Of a DNA stretch of 64,000 bases, positions 18,161 through 26,821 are shown in pieces. Both the position numbers and the translations under genes were made by a program. This DNA is from Bog-473 sp963743785 (GTDB lineage: Bacteria > Actinomycetota > Acidimicrobiia > Acidimicrobiales > RAAP-2): assembly GCA_963743785.1 (NCBI GenBank), contig CAVURD010000004.1, forward strand, positions 62,001 to 126,000, in the 5' to 3' direction. The notes beneath the pieces are model-generated. The model saw nothing but the letters and a program-made list of their open reading frames with translations, did not search any database and was not told the origin of the DNA. Numbering within the stretch: position 1 is the first letter of the stretch; every line of letters begins with the position of its first letter.

Positions 18161-18670
18161 ATGGTTTGTGGAATAGCGGTATTATTTTTCCAGTGCGGAT
18201 TGGCTGGTTCGGGCGTACATTTCAGTGTGCTGTCGGGTGCGGACGAGGATGTGGGCCGAGCCATCCTCGCCAACCTTGCTTGGGGAACCGCCCGCGAGGC
18301 TCTCGGCCACGCCGATGAATTTGCCCGAATGTATCCATCTGAGCTTTCTCTGGCGCGAGCAGATGCCGCGCGTGCTGAGGTGCGCAGAACACGTGAAGTA
18401 CACAATGTCGCCTTGGCGGCGATCGGCATGGGCCGATTCCTGGCCGACGAGTTGGTCCTCCCTGTGGCGGCACCACTCATTCGACGGGTTCGCCAATCTC
18501 TGGAGCGGGTGACGGAAGCCTTCCCCGAGGTGTTCAATTTGGATGTCGTGCTTTCGCGACGCAAACGCAGACAAGCCAACTTACTCTTCGAGGTCACGTC
18601 GAAATGCCCGTCATCGCTCGGTCGGCCGCGATATCCCGCCGTCAGCCAGCACCATCGAGTTGCGGGATGA
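18161..18670 (+). CDS. Hypothetical helical protein
   Basis: Up to 169 residues from ATG 18161. The middle and end are charged and predicted helical (AREALGHADEFARMYPSELS, IRRVRQSLERVTEAFPEVF). The opposite strand reads as a Ser/Thr/Arg-rich shadow, which favours coding on plus. No family recognised. The N-terminus is uncertain and could begin later. It ends one base before the convergent SnoaL-like gene. Confidence 0.4.
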   Translation: MVCGIAVLFFQCGLAGSGVHFSVLSGADEDVGRAILANLAWGTAREALGHADEFARMYPSELSLARADAARAEVRRTREVHNVALAAIGMGRFLADELVLPVAAPLIRRVRQSLERVTEAFPEVFNLDVVLSRRKRRQANLLFEVTSKCPSSLGRPRYPAVSQHHRVAG

Positions 18671-19162
18671 CTAGTGGCCGGCGAAGAACCGGGCCTGAGC
18701 CTCACTATCGCTCGAGATGTCCCAGAGGTCGTGCACCCGACCATTGCTGTCGAAGGCAAGCAAATGCACCGAATCGAGGTCGAGCGTGGCTCCGTCGGGA
18801 CGACTGGCCGTCTCTCGGAGCACCACCACACCATGGAGGTCGTCAGCGAAGATCTTCGTGATGTGAAAGCGCTGCGTGCCGGCGGTCAACCGGTAATCGC
18901 TCACCAGGGCCGATTTGATGTTGTCGATCCCCATCGGGGCGCCGCCGAGCGGACCCCTCCTATTGAAATGGATGACCCCTGCGGGTGCCAGGTATTTCAA
19001 GGCCGCGGTCAGGTCGCCCGCGGCCAAGGCTGCGTACGAGTCGCGGATTCTCTGCACATTCGGGTGCTCGGGCATGGCTGGGTTTATGGTAGGCGGGAAC
19101 GCGAACTCCGGGGCGAACGGCGGATCAGAGGCAGCAATCGACCAATCGGAGGTCCGAGTCAC
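18671..19162 (-). CDS. SnoaL-like (NTF2 fold) protein
   Basis: Up to 163 residues. The domain begins at MPEHPNVQRIRDSYAALAAGD and continues through LAPAGVIHFNRRGPLGG to DSVHLLAFDSNGRVHDLWDI, the usual cone-shaped NTF2-like fold with a small hydrophobic pocket. GTG 19162 overlaps the stop of the MFS gene (GTGA), which supports coupling. ATG 19075 fits the domain start better. Its substrate is unknown. Confidence 0.7.
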   Translation of the reverse strand: MTRTSDWSIAASDPPFAPEFAFPPTINPAMPEHPNVQRIRDSYAALAAGDLTAALKYLAPAGVIHFNRRGPLGGAPMGIDNIKSALVSDYRLTAGTQRFHITKIFADDLHGVVVLRETASRPDGATLDLDSVHLLAFDSNGRVHDLWDISSDSEAQARFFAGH

Positions 19163-20559
19163 CCGATGATGTCATCGACAAGACTCTCCTGCCTGAGAAT
19201 GACCGCAGAATCTGACTCCGCGTCCGACGAGACGAGGAGCGGGCTCGTCATACTCGGCGAGTGCCGTGACTCAGACCGCGTGTCGGCTACGGGCTGGCCT
19301 CGAATGTGCTGCAGGCCCAGGGCCAGCGCGACCAGGGCGGCCACGATGCTGGCCACCCCGGCACACAGCAGTGCGCCCCGGACGCCGAACATCGCCACCA
19401 GGGGCGCGGCCGCCGCCATTCCGATGGACACCGCGCCCATGGTCATGGCGGTGAACACGGCGCAGGCCCGGCCGGCGATGTGCTCGGGCGCCCGCTGGAG
19501 GAGGAGTGTCCGGGCCCCCACCATCTGGACGCCGTCGCCGATGCCACCGATGCCGTAGGCGGCAATGGCCATCCACATGGTCGGGGACAGCGCGCCGGCG
19601 GACACACCCAAGCCCAGGACGACCAGACCGATCACGATGGCCGGGCTGAGCGCTCGCGCTGAGAGTCGCCCGGCGATCACCGTGCCCAATGTCATGCCGC
19701 CCGTCCAGGCGGTGATGAGCAGGGCGTACCCGGTGGTTCCACCGTGCAGCACCTTTTCGGCCAGAAAGAGCTCGACCACCATGGTCACGCCCAGAAATCC
19801 GATCATGGTCGAGACCACCAGCACCAGCAGACCCATGGGGCGATCCCGACGGAGATAGCGCAGGCCCGCGGCCATGCCGTCGTCGGCGCCGTTCGGGACG
19901 GTCGATTGGGTACGTCGCAAGCCCAACGTCAGGACACCGATGGAGAAGACAACGGACGCTCCCGCATCGAGCAGGAGCGCGGTCGAGGTACCCCCGATGC
20001 TGCCGACGACGCCCGCCAACAACGGTCCCAGGGCGGTGCCACCCATGGCGGCACCTTGGAGCCGGCTGGTGGCGCGCACCAACGACACTTCGCCGGCCAA
20101 CTGGGGGATCGCGGCCGTCAAGCCGGGCTGCAGCACACTGTCGGCGATACCGAAACAGAGCACCAACATGATGGTGGAGCTGAGCGAGTGGGCATAGGCC
20201 AGGCCGCCCAACGACGCTGCCACCACCAAGCTGGCCCCAGAAAGTACCCGGGCCATGGGCAGGCGATCGAGCAGGAGGCCTGAGACCGGCGCCAGCAGCA
20301 CGACGGGGAGGCCACCGGCCAGGAGCACCATCGTGACGGCCAACGTGGAATGGGTCTCCTGGTAGACGCGCAAGGACAGCGCCACGTAGGCCAACCCATT
20401 CCCCGCCGCCGTCATGACCTGAAGGGCCGTCGCCCGCCTCAGCGAGCGGCCCGGCTTGACCGAGCGGTCATCCCTCCGGTCGCCGGTCGGGGCGCGGTCG
20501 TCCATGACCCTGTCGGGGGTCGGTCTGGAGCGCTCGGGGTGTGTGGGGTCGTTCGTCAT
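19159..20559 (-). CDS. MFS transporter, drug-exporter type
   Basis: About 466 residues with twelve predicted helices. The early motif GLLLDRLPMARVL corresponds to the MFS loop 2-3 signature (GxxxDRxxRR), and the architecture is like actinobacterial efflux carriers (VLQPGLTAAIPQLAGEVSLVRATSRL). ATG 20559 is my start; the frame is open to 20760 without family similarity. Substrate unknown. Confidence 0.8.
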   Translation of the reverse strand: MTNDPTHPERSRPTPDRVMDDRAPTGDRRDDRSVKPGRSLRRATALQVMTAAGNGLAYVALSLRVYQETHSTLAVTMVLLAGGLPVVLLAPVSGLLLDRLPMARVLSGASLVVAASLGGLAYAHSLSSTIMLVLCFGIADSVLQPGLTAAIPQLAGEVSLVRATSRLQGAAMGGTALGPLLAGVVGSIGGTSTALLLDAGASVVFSIGVLTLGLRRTQSTVPNGADDGMAAGLRYLRRDRPMGLLVLVVSTMIGFLGVTMVVELFLAEKVLHGGTTGYALLITAWTGGMTLGTVIAGRLSARALSPAIVIGLVVLGLGVSAGALSPTMWMAIAAYGIGGIGDGVQMVGARTLLLQRAPEHIAGRACAVFTAMTMGAVSIGMAAAAPLVAMFGVRGALLCAGVASIVAALVALALGLQHIRGQPVADTRSESRHSPSMTSPLLVSSDAESDSAVILRQESLVDDIIG

Positions 20560-20941
20560 CGCGTTCGTTTCAGGTGCGGGTACGGCAGGTATGGAATTCG
20601 GTTCTGCGGGGCCAGCCGGGCGAAAAACCGCGGGCAGCGTAAAGAGGGTGGTGCAGATGTTTTGCAGGACCGGAGTGCATCGCCAAGAGGCCGCACCGCG
20701 CCCGGGGCGCGGGACCTCTTCGGTGGCGGGACTCAGCGGAACATGTCGACAGGGTAACACCGAACGGGGCCCCGAGTCACCGCGTTTTCGACAAAAGTCG
20801 AGAAACGCTCTCGGTGCCGGGAAGTGATCTTCTACCGCTCCATCTGGTGCGGGTGGGTCGGATCGGACCTACCCGACGGCATGGTTGAGGTCGTCTTCAC
20901 GCGGCCTCCCGATTGATTCGGGGCGGACGTCTCCGGTGTAC
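20560..20941. other. Intergenic region, no gene seen
   Basis: About 380 nt between the MFS start and the end of the cyclase gene. It should contain the MFS promoter and a terminator for the cyclase transcript. TTTCGAC and GTCGAGAAA near 20783-20802 form a weak hairpin. Nothing else stands out. Confidence 0.35.
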
Positions 20942-22243
20942 TCAGTCGCCCCACACCAGCGAGGCCGCCTGCTGGGGAGTGCTCAGGCCTTTGAGGAACA
21001 CCTCACGATGGTGGCCGAAGCGGAACTCACCCGACCGGACCACCAGTTGTTCGGACAATGACGACACCACGATCTCCCCCGGTTCGGCCACGTCCGCCAG
21101 GCGGCTCGCCACAATGACCGTGTGTCCCAAGAAGTCGTCGTCCTCCTCGAGGGCCTCCCCGGTGTGCACACCAATGTGGACCTCAATGGGGCGTTCCGGG
21201 TGGAACAACGAATAGTCGTGGAAAGCACGTTGCATTTCGGCCGCGCACCGCAACGCCCGCGCCACGCCGCCGAAGGCCATCATGAAACCGTCGCCCTGCA
21301 CCTTCACCTCGCGGCCGCCGTGCCGCTGCACCTGGTCGCGCACGATCCGGTGGTGCTCCTGCAACATCTCACGGGAGACCCGATCGCCCATCGCCTCGGT
21401 CATGCCGGCGTAGTTGACCATGTCACTGAAGACGATGGTGACGGTCTCCTCGCCGGACGGCGGGGAAGACGGAGGGCTGGGAGCGGGAGCCTGTTGGCCC
21501 CGGATCTGCCGGCGAATATCGCGCCCGAGTGCAGCCACGTCGATGGGGTCCGAGGACCCGCCGGCCAGGCTGGGCGGAAAGGCTTCCGATCCGAGCACGC
21601 CTTCCGCGACCGCCCGGGCCATCTCCCGACCCGAGCGGGTCGACCGGCTCCGGATGTCGATGCCACCCATGACGGCGTAGCCGCGGACTCTGATCCGCGG
21701 CGAACCCGGGACGATGGGCACATCGCGTACCCTCAGGTTTCGTCCGCCCATGAAAGAGAACCCTTCGAGCTGGACATCGATTCCTTCGGGGACAATGACG
21801 TGGACCCCTCCCCAGAAGGCCACCGCCGTGATCACGACCTCGGGTCCCTCGATCTCAGCCTGGCGCAGATCCATCTCGCACCCACCCATCACGGCCACCG
21901 CCGTGGTGCGCGCGCTGACCCGCCAGCGCCCCTTGGCCCGCGAGCCACTCATGACGGCCACGAACGACCGGCGGGCCGGACGCCTGGTCGAGACTTCCTG
22001 GGGTAGCGCGACTTCGGGCAGATCGGCCATGGCAGCGTGCAAGTCGCCCTGGGTGCGAGCCTGGAGGGCCAGGCCGACGCGCTGGGTGAACTCGTCGAGG
22101 GTGAGCCGTCCCTCCACCGCGTGCTCCCGGAGCTGGGTCACCGCCCGATCTCGTTCGGCGTCGGCCACCCGGACGTCCATGTCGCCCCGGCGGGGTGTGG
22201 GGTCGCGGGGTTGCGGTTCGGACGAATCGGGCAGATCGGTCAC
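20942..22243 (-). CDS. DUF1707 / LiaF-like / class III nucleotide cyclase fusion
   Basis: 433 residues from GTG 22243. Residues 22-75 are a DUF1707 (SHOCT-like) domain (DMDVRVADAERDRAVTQLRE). Residues 93-200 are a beta-rich LiaF/DUF2154-like repeat with recurring MGG turns. Residues 266-405 are a class III adenylate/guanylate cyclase domain. Metal Asp274 (FSD), Lys314 and Asp318 (VKVQGDG) and Arg381 are present. The Asn expected four residues before that Arg is Ile377, so activity is uncertain. No membrane helix is evident. The fusion suggests an envelope-stress sensor domain joined to a cyclase output. The frame is open to 22483. Confidence 0.8.
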   Translation of the reverse strand: MTDLPDSSEPQPRDPTPRRGDMDVRVADAERDRAVTQLREHAVEGRLTLDEFTQRVGLALQARTQGDLHAAMADLPEVALPQEVSTRRPARRSFVAVMSGSRAKGRWRVSARTTAVAVMGGCEMDLRQAEIEGPEVVITAVAFWGGVHVIVPEGIDVQLEGFSFMGGRNLRVRDVPIVPGSPRIRVRGYAVMGGIDIRSRSTRSGREMARAVAEGVLGSEAFPPSLAGGSSDPIDVAALGRDIRRQIRGQQAPAPSPPSSPPSGEETVTIVFSDMVNYAGMTEAMGDRVSREMLQEHHRIVRDQVQRHGGREVKVQGDGFMMAFGGVARALRCAAEMQRAFHDYSLFHPERPIEVHIGVHTGEALEEDDDFLGHTVIVASRLADVAEPGEIVVSSLSEQLVVRSGEFRFGHHREVFLKGLSTPQQAASLVWGD

Positions 22244-22347
22244 CACTGCAGTTTGCTCCCTCACGCCGCTGGCCGCTTGCCTCCTGAAGGACCCCAGGAC
22301 GAGATGGAGACTTCTTCGTCTCCGTGTCGGGTGCGGCGGCGGGTGGC

Positions 22348-23298
22348 TTACCCGATGCCCGGAGGCACGAATGAGCACGCCGGGACAAAGAAGGGGTCGT
22401 CCGCTCCGAGGGCGTTGAGCACGTCCTGTTGGGCGATCGGGTCGTACAGGATCCCCAGATGTTCGCTGAAGTCCATGGTGCACTGGGTCTGCAACAAGAT
22501 GTTCTGTACCTTCGGACCGCTGAGGAAGGCCGAGGTGTACGGGGTGACCACCTCGTCGTACTCCGACTCGATCACCACGTAGTGGGGACCGGATTGAGTG
22601 TCTCCTCCGGCATTGAGGGAGGAGAGAAAGGTGGAGCCGGCCTCCTGCTGGGTACAGGCATCACAGGCACCTCCGGTGGTGAGGTTGGGACCGAAGAGCG
22701 ACGTGAGCGCGGTGAGGCCGTCGAGCGTGGTGCCGTGGTTGGAGGGAGCCAGTCCGACCAGCACGTTGACCTTGGCCGCACCGCCGAGGAATTTCATGTA
22801 GTACCGGGGCATCATGCCGCCCTGTGAATGGCCGACGATGTCGACTTTCTTCGCGTGCGTGGTTGAGAGCACGCCACTGACGAACGTGGCCAGGGTCTGC
22901 GCCGACGTCGGGATGTCACCCAGGCCGTAGAAGCGGCCGTCGGAGACGGACGTGGCGCCGTAGTTGAAGCCGTATACGCAGTAGCCCTCGTCGGCCAGGG
23001 CTGGAGACAGGGCCTGCCAGGACACGTTCTCATTGGCGCCGGTGCCGGCCACCAGCACCACCGGGAAGGGGTGCGCGCCGGTGGGCGTGCAGGGCACATT
23101 CATGCCCGGAGGAAATCCCCCCGGATCGGAGAGCTCGGTGGCGAAGCCGGTGATGATGGTGCCCTGGGGCAGGTCGGGCAGGGGCGTGGCTCCCGCGCTG
23201 GTCGCTCCGACCCCAGCCAAGGACCCGGTCACCACGAGGGTGAGGACAGCGCACACGGCCGTCATCAGGCTGCGGGTACGTCTGAATTGGAACCGCAT
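22348..23298 (-). CDS. Secreted lipase / alpha-beta hydrolase
   Basis: 316 residues. A signal peptide (basic RFQFRRTR, hydrophobic TAVCAVLTLVVTGSLAG, ASAGA-like cleavage) is followed by a triacylglycerol-lipase fold: the oxyanion region FPVVLVAGTGANENVSW, nucleophile elbow GHSQGG, Asp in ESEYDEVVTPY and His in FSEHLGILYDP. Two cysteines in ACDACTQ probably form a disulfide. ATG 23298 is favoured because it begins the signal peptide; the frame extends to 23373. It is like extracellular lipases of Mycobacterium and Streptomyces. Confidence 0.85.
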   Translation of the reverse strand: MRFQFRRTRSLMTAVCAVLTLVVTGSLAGVGATSAGATPLPDLPQGTIITGFATELSDPGGFPPGMNVPCTPTGAHPFPVVLVAGTGANENVSWQALSPALADEGYCVYGFNYGATSVSDGRFYGLGDIPTSAQTLATFVSGVLSTTHAKKVDIVGHSQGGMMPRYYMKFLGGAAKVNVLVGLAPSNHGTTLDGLTALTSLFGPNLTTGGACDACTQQEAGSTFLSSLNAGGDTQSGPHYVVIESEYDEVVTPYTSAFLSGPKVQNILLQTQCTMDFSEHLGILYDPIAQQDVLNALGADDPFFVPACSFVPPGIG

Positions 23299-23498
23299 GA
23301 CCCGAGAACGAGCCACGCCGGTCAAGATTGCGGACCGGCACAGATTGGTGCGGACGGCAAACCCTCTAGGCACAGGCAGATGTTCTCCGATCTCTCGTAC
23401 TCAATGCTTGACGGCTCGACCGTCAACGAATTACCCGCCACTCACCGGATCAAAACGACATTTCAAGCAACATCTCGGCCGGACGTGCCCGGCTGACG

Positions 23499-24623
23499 CT
23501 ATGCCCCGAGCAGGTCCGCCAGCGGCGTGAACGCCAATCCGTGAGCCTCGGCCACTGGCGCGTAGACCACGTCGCCAGCCACCACATTGACCCCTTCGGC
23601 CAGCGCGTGGTCGGCTCGCGCCGCGGCCTTCCACCCGTTGGCGGCAATGCTCAACGTGTACGGCAACGTGGCGTTGGCCAGGGCGTGGGTCGAGGTGTGC
23701 GGTACCGCTCCGGGCATGTTGGCCACGCAGTAGAAGATCGACCCTTCCACCTCGAAGGTGGGATTCGAGTGGGTGGTCGGCCGGGTCGACTCGAAGCATC
23801 CGCCCTGGTCGACGGAGATATCGACCAGCACCGAACCCGAACGCATCTGCGCCACCAGCGCATCGGAAACCAGGCGCGGTGCCCGCGCCCCGACCACCAG
23901 CACCGCGCCGATGACGATGTCGGCGTCCAGGCAGACCTCTTCAATGGCGTGTTCGGACGAGGCGAGGGTCTCGAGCGCCCCCCGGAAGTGATGGTCGACC
24001 TGGCGCAGTTTTTCCAAATTCCGATCGAGCACGTAGACGTCGGAGTGCATCCCCACGGCCATGGTGGCCGCGGCCATGCCGGAAACGCCGGCGCCCAGGA
24101 TGACCACTTTGGCGCAGCGTACGCCGGGCACACCGCAGACCAAGACACCTCGGCCCCCGCCCGGCCGCATCAAGTGGTGGGTCCCCATCAGGGGAGCCAT
24201 GCGCCCGGCCACTTCGCTCATGGGAGCGAGCAGGGGCAGCGAATTGTCGCTCTGGCGCACCGTCTCATAGGCAATGGCCACGTTGCCCCCGGCCAGCAGG
24301 GCATCAGTGGTGGGGCGTGAAGCCGCCAGGTGCAGGTACGTGAAGAGCACCTGACCCGATCGCGCCCCGAGCCGATGGAATTCCGGCTCGATTGGCTCCT
24401 TGACCTTGCACACCAGGTCGGCGGCGGCCCAGATGTCGTCGGCCGAGTCGATGATCTGCGCCCCCGTTTTGATGAATTCGTCGTCGTACATGGACGAGCC
24501 CGCGCCAGCGTCCTGTTCGACGTAGACGGTGTGCCCGGCCGAGACCAGCTCGCGCACGCCGGCCGGGGTCATGGCGACCCGGTACTCGTCGTCCTTCAAT
24601 TCCTTGGGTATGCCGACGATCAT
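23499..24623 (-). CDS. ald: Alanine dehydrogenase
   Basis: 374 residues, full length. It catalyses NAD-dependent interconversion of L-alanine with pyruvate and ammonia. Lys75 (KVKEP) and His98 (YLHLA) match the pyruvate-binding and catalytic pair, and the Rossmann motif GAGVSG follows at about residues 178-183. The Ald-specific GGRGVL segment is present. Only 14 nt separate it from the aldehyde dehydrogenase upstream, so they are probably co-transcribed. It could recycle the alanine made when the nearby aminotransferase uses pyruvate. Confidence 0.93.
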   Translation of the reverse strand: MIVGIPKELKDDEYRVAMTPAGVRELVSAGHTVYVEQDAGAGSSMYDDEFIKTGAQIIDSADDIWAAADLVCKVKEPIEPEFHRLGARSGQVLFTYLHLAASRPTTDALLAGGNVAIAYETVRQSDNSLPLLAPMSEVAGRMAPLMGTHHLMRPGGGRGVLVCGVPGVRCAKVVILGAGVSGMAAATMAVGMHSDVYVLDRNLEKLRQVDHHFRGALETLASSEHAIEEVCLDADIVIGAVLVVGARAPRLVSDALVAQMRSGSVLVDISVDQGGCFESTRPTTHSNPTFEVEGSIFYCVANMPGAVPHTSTHALANATLPYTLSIAANGWKAAARADHALAEGVNVVAGDVVYAPVAEAHGLAFTPLADLLGA

Positions 24624-24637
24624 TGGCTCACGACTGC

Positions 24638-26065
24638 CTATTCCTCAATGTTGCTCATGACGTGCTTGATCCGGGTGTAGTCCTCGAATCCGTAGGTGGA
24701 GAGATCCTTGCCATATCCCGAATGCTTGAACCCACCGTGCGGCATTTCGGCCACCAGGGGGATGTGGGTATTGATCCACACGCACCCGAAATCGAGGTCG
24801 CGCGCCATCCTCATGGCGCGGCCGTGGTCCCGTGTCCACACCGACGAGGCCAGGCCGTATTCCACCCCGTTGGCCCAGGCCAACGCTTCTGCCTCGTCGG
24901 TGAATTGCTGGACAGTGATCACCGGTCCGAACACCTCGGACTGCACCAATTCGTCGTCTTGACGCAAGCCGCCCACCACGGTGGGCGCGAAGCAGAATCC
25001 CCGCTCTCCCACCGGCGACCCGCCGGTCAGGACGTGGGCGTGCGCGGGCGCCCGCTCGACGAAGCCTCGCACACGTTCGAGCTGGGCCGCACTATTCAAG
25101 GGTCCGTAATCGGCCTCGGCATTCTCGAGTCCGCCGACGGTGGTTCCTTCGGCCTGCTCGACCAGCGCCGATAAAAAATCGTCGTGCACGCCAGGCCCGG
25201 CCAGCACTCGGGTCGCGGCCGTGCAGTCCTGGCCCGCGTTGAAGTAGCCGGCCCCGGCGATGCCTTCCGCCGCCGCCCCCACGTCAGCGTCGTTGAACAC
25301 GATGACCGGTGCCTTGCCCCCCAGTTCCAGGTGCACCCGCTTGAGCGTCGGTGCCGCCCCCGCCGCTACCTCCATGCCGGCCCGGACCGATCCGGTGACC
25401 GACACCATGGCCGGCGTGGCGTGCGCCACCAGGGCCCGGCCGGTGTCACGGTCACCGCACACCACGTTGAACACACCCGGTGGAAGGTGCTCGGCCATGA
25501 TCTCGGCCATCAGCAGCGTGGACGCCGGCGTGGTGTCCGAGGGCTTCAGCACCATGGTGTTGCCGGCGGCCAAGGCCGGCGCGAACTTCCAGACGGCCAT
25601 CATCATCGGGTAGTTCCAGGGCGTGACGGCGCCACACACGCCGACGGGCTCGCGCCGGACGAAGGACGTGTGCCCCGCCAGGTACTCGGAGGCAGCCACG
25701 CCTTGGAGGTGTCGAGCGGCGCCGGCGAAGTAGCGGATCTGGTCCACCATCGGAGGGATCTCTTCGTCCATGGTCAGGCGGTACGGCTTCCCGGTGTTCT
25801 CGCATTCCACCCGGACCAGGTCCTCGGCTCGAGACTCGAAGGCGTCGGCGATGCGTATCAGGGCCAAGCTCCGTTCCGACGGTGTGGTCCGCTTCCACGA
25901 GGCGAATGCCTCGGCCGCGACGGCCAGCGCCCGGTCCATGTCGGCGGCGCCGGAGACGGGGGCCTCGGCGAACGCCTCACCGGTGCTGGGGTCGACCAAG
26001 AGGGCGTGCGGCCCATCTGACGCGTCTTGGTACTGTCCCCCGATGAAGTTCTGCAACCTGCGCAC
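24638..26065 (-). CDS. Gamma-aminobutyraldehyde dehydrogenase
   Basis: 475 residues with all aldehyde dehydrogenase catalytic residues: Asn151 (TPWNYP), Glu247 (LELGG) and Cys281. The Cys lies in NAGQDCTAATRV, the variant typical of PatD/PuuC-like aminobutyraldehyde dehydrogenases. It oxidises 4-aminobutanal from putrescine to GABA. It diverges from the Lrp regulator gene across a palindromic control region, and is followed by ald. The neighbourhood (Lrp, class III aminotransferase, PuuB-like oxidase) supports polyamine catabolism. Confidence 0.9.
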   Translation of the reverse strand: MRRLQNFIGGQYQDASDGPHALLVDPSTGEAFAEAPVSGAADMDRALAVAAEAFASWKRTTPSERSLALIRIADAFESRAEDLVRVECENTGKPYRLTMDEEIPPMVDQIRYFAGAARHLQGVAASEYLAGHTSFVRREPVGVCGAVTPWNYPMMMAVWKFAPALAAGNTMVLKPSDTTPASTLLMAEIMAEHLPPGVFNVVCGDRDTGRALVAHATPAMVSVTGSVRAGMEVAAGAAPTLKRVHLELGGKAPVIVFNDADVGAAAEGIAGAGYFNAGQDCTAATRVLAGPGVHDDFLSALVEQAEGTTVGGLENAEADYGPLNSAAQLERVRGFVERAPAHAHVLTGGSPVGERGFCFAPTVVGGLRQDDELVQSEVFGPVITVQQFTDEAEALAWANGVEYGLASSVWTRDHGRAMRMARDLDFGCVWINTHIPLVAEMPHGGFKHSGYGKDLSTYGFEDYTRIKHVMSNIEE

Positions 26066-26157
26066 GTCGCTCCCACCCTTACCGGTCGATCCCCCGCCTA
26101 CAGAATCACAATAAACGGGGCTTCACAAGCGATACCGCAACAATTGCCTCCCGAAAC

Positions 26158-26203
26158 GCCGAATTCTGTTTCAATGGAGGCGGAACAATGACAGTAATTC
26201 GGC
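26158..26203. promoter_or_regulatory. Candidate Lrp operator, inverted repeat
   Basis: GCCGAATT (26158-26165) and AATTCGGC (26196-26203) are perfect complements, extended imperfectly by CTG and CAG. A nested TGTTTC/GGAACA pair lies between them. The site is in the divergent region between the aldehyde dehydrogenase and the Lrp gene, overlapping the upstream ATG at 26188. Lrp/AsnC proteins usually bind AT-centred palindromes near their own promoter, so autoregulation and control of both directions is likely. Confidence 0.5.
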
Positions 26204-26780
26204 ACCAGCCGGGAGCCACGATCGAGAAGGACCCGGCACAACTGGGAACGAGGAGAGGCATGTCCGACCTGGGCGAGCCGACGGAGACGGGGACCGAAAC
26301 TCTGGGCGACGACAGACCGGCGCCGCCCCGGCCACGATTCTCGACGGGCCCAATCGAGCCATCATCGAAGCGCTCCAGCAGGATGGGCGCCGACCGTACG
26401 GGGCGATCGCCAGCGAGGTCGGCCTGTCCGAAGCGGCCGTGCGGCGCCGGGTCCAGCGCCTGCGCGATGCGGGCATCATGCAGATCGTCGCCGTCACCAA
26501 CCCCCTCCAACTCGGCTTCACCCGCCAGGCCATGGTCGGCATCTCGGTCGAGGGCGATGTACGGGTGGTGGCCGACAAGCTCACGGCCCTGGCCGAAGTC
26601 GACTACGTGGTCATGTGCGCCGGTTCGTTCGATCTGCTGGCCGAGGTGGTCTGCGAGAACGACGAGCGCCTGCTCCACGTGCTGAACGATTCCGTGCGCT
26701 CCATCCCCGGCGTACGCCGGACCGAGACGTTCCTGTATCTGAAACTGAACAAGCAGACGTACAGCTGGGGCACGCGGTAG
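26188..26780 (+). CDS. Lrp/AsnC family regulator, one frameshift
   Basis: The HTH domain (ILDGPNRAIIEALQQDGRR, GLSEAAVRRRVQRLRDAGI) and ligand-binding RAM domain (VDYVVMCAGSFDLLAEVV, TETFLYLKLNKQTYSWGTR) are intact in one frame. Both candidate starts lie in another: ATG 26188 with GGAGG 7 nt upstream, or ATG 26260 with GAGGAGAGG. The frames meet in GCCGCCCCGG near 26325, consistent with one missing base in a C run. The sequence is like the Lrp proteins that accompany polyamine and lysine aminotransferases in actinobacteria and likely controls the flanking genes. Confidence 0.85.
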
Positions 26781-26821
26781 GCCGGAACACCGGCCGCCGT
26801 CCCCAATGAGCGGAGGCAACG

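Noticed and set aside
18121..18834. A 237-codon minus-strand frame
   Set aside because: Ser/Thr/Arg-rich composition typical of an antisense shadow. The plus frame there is more protein-like.
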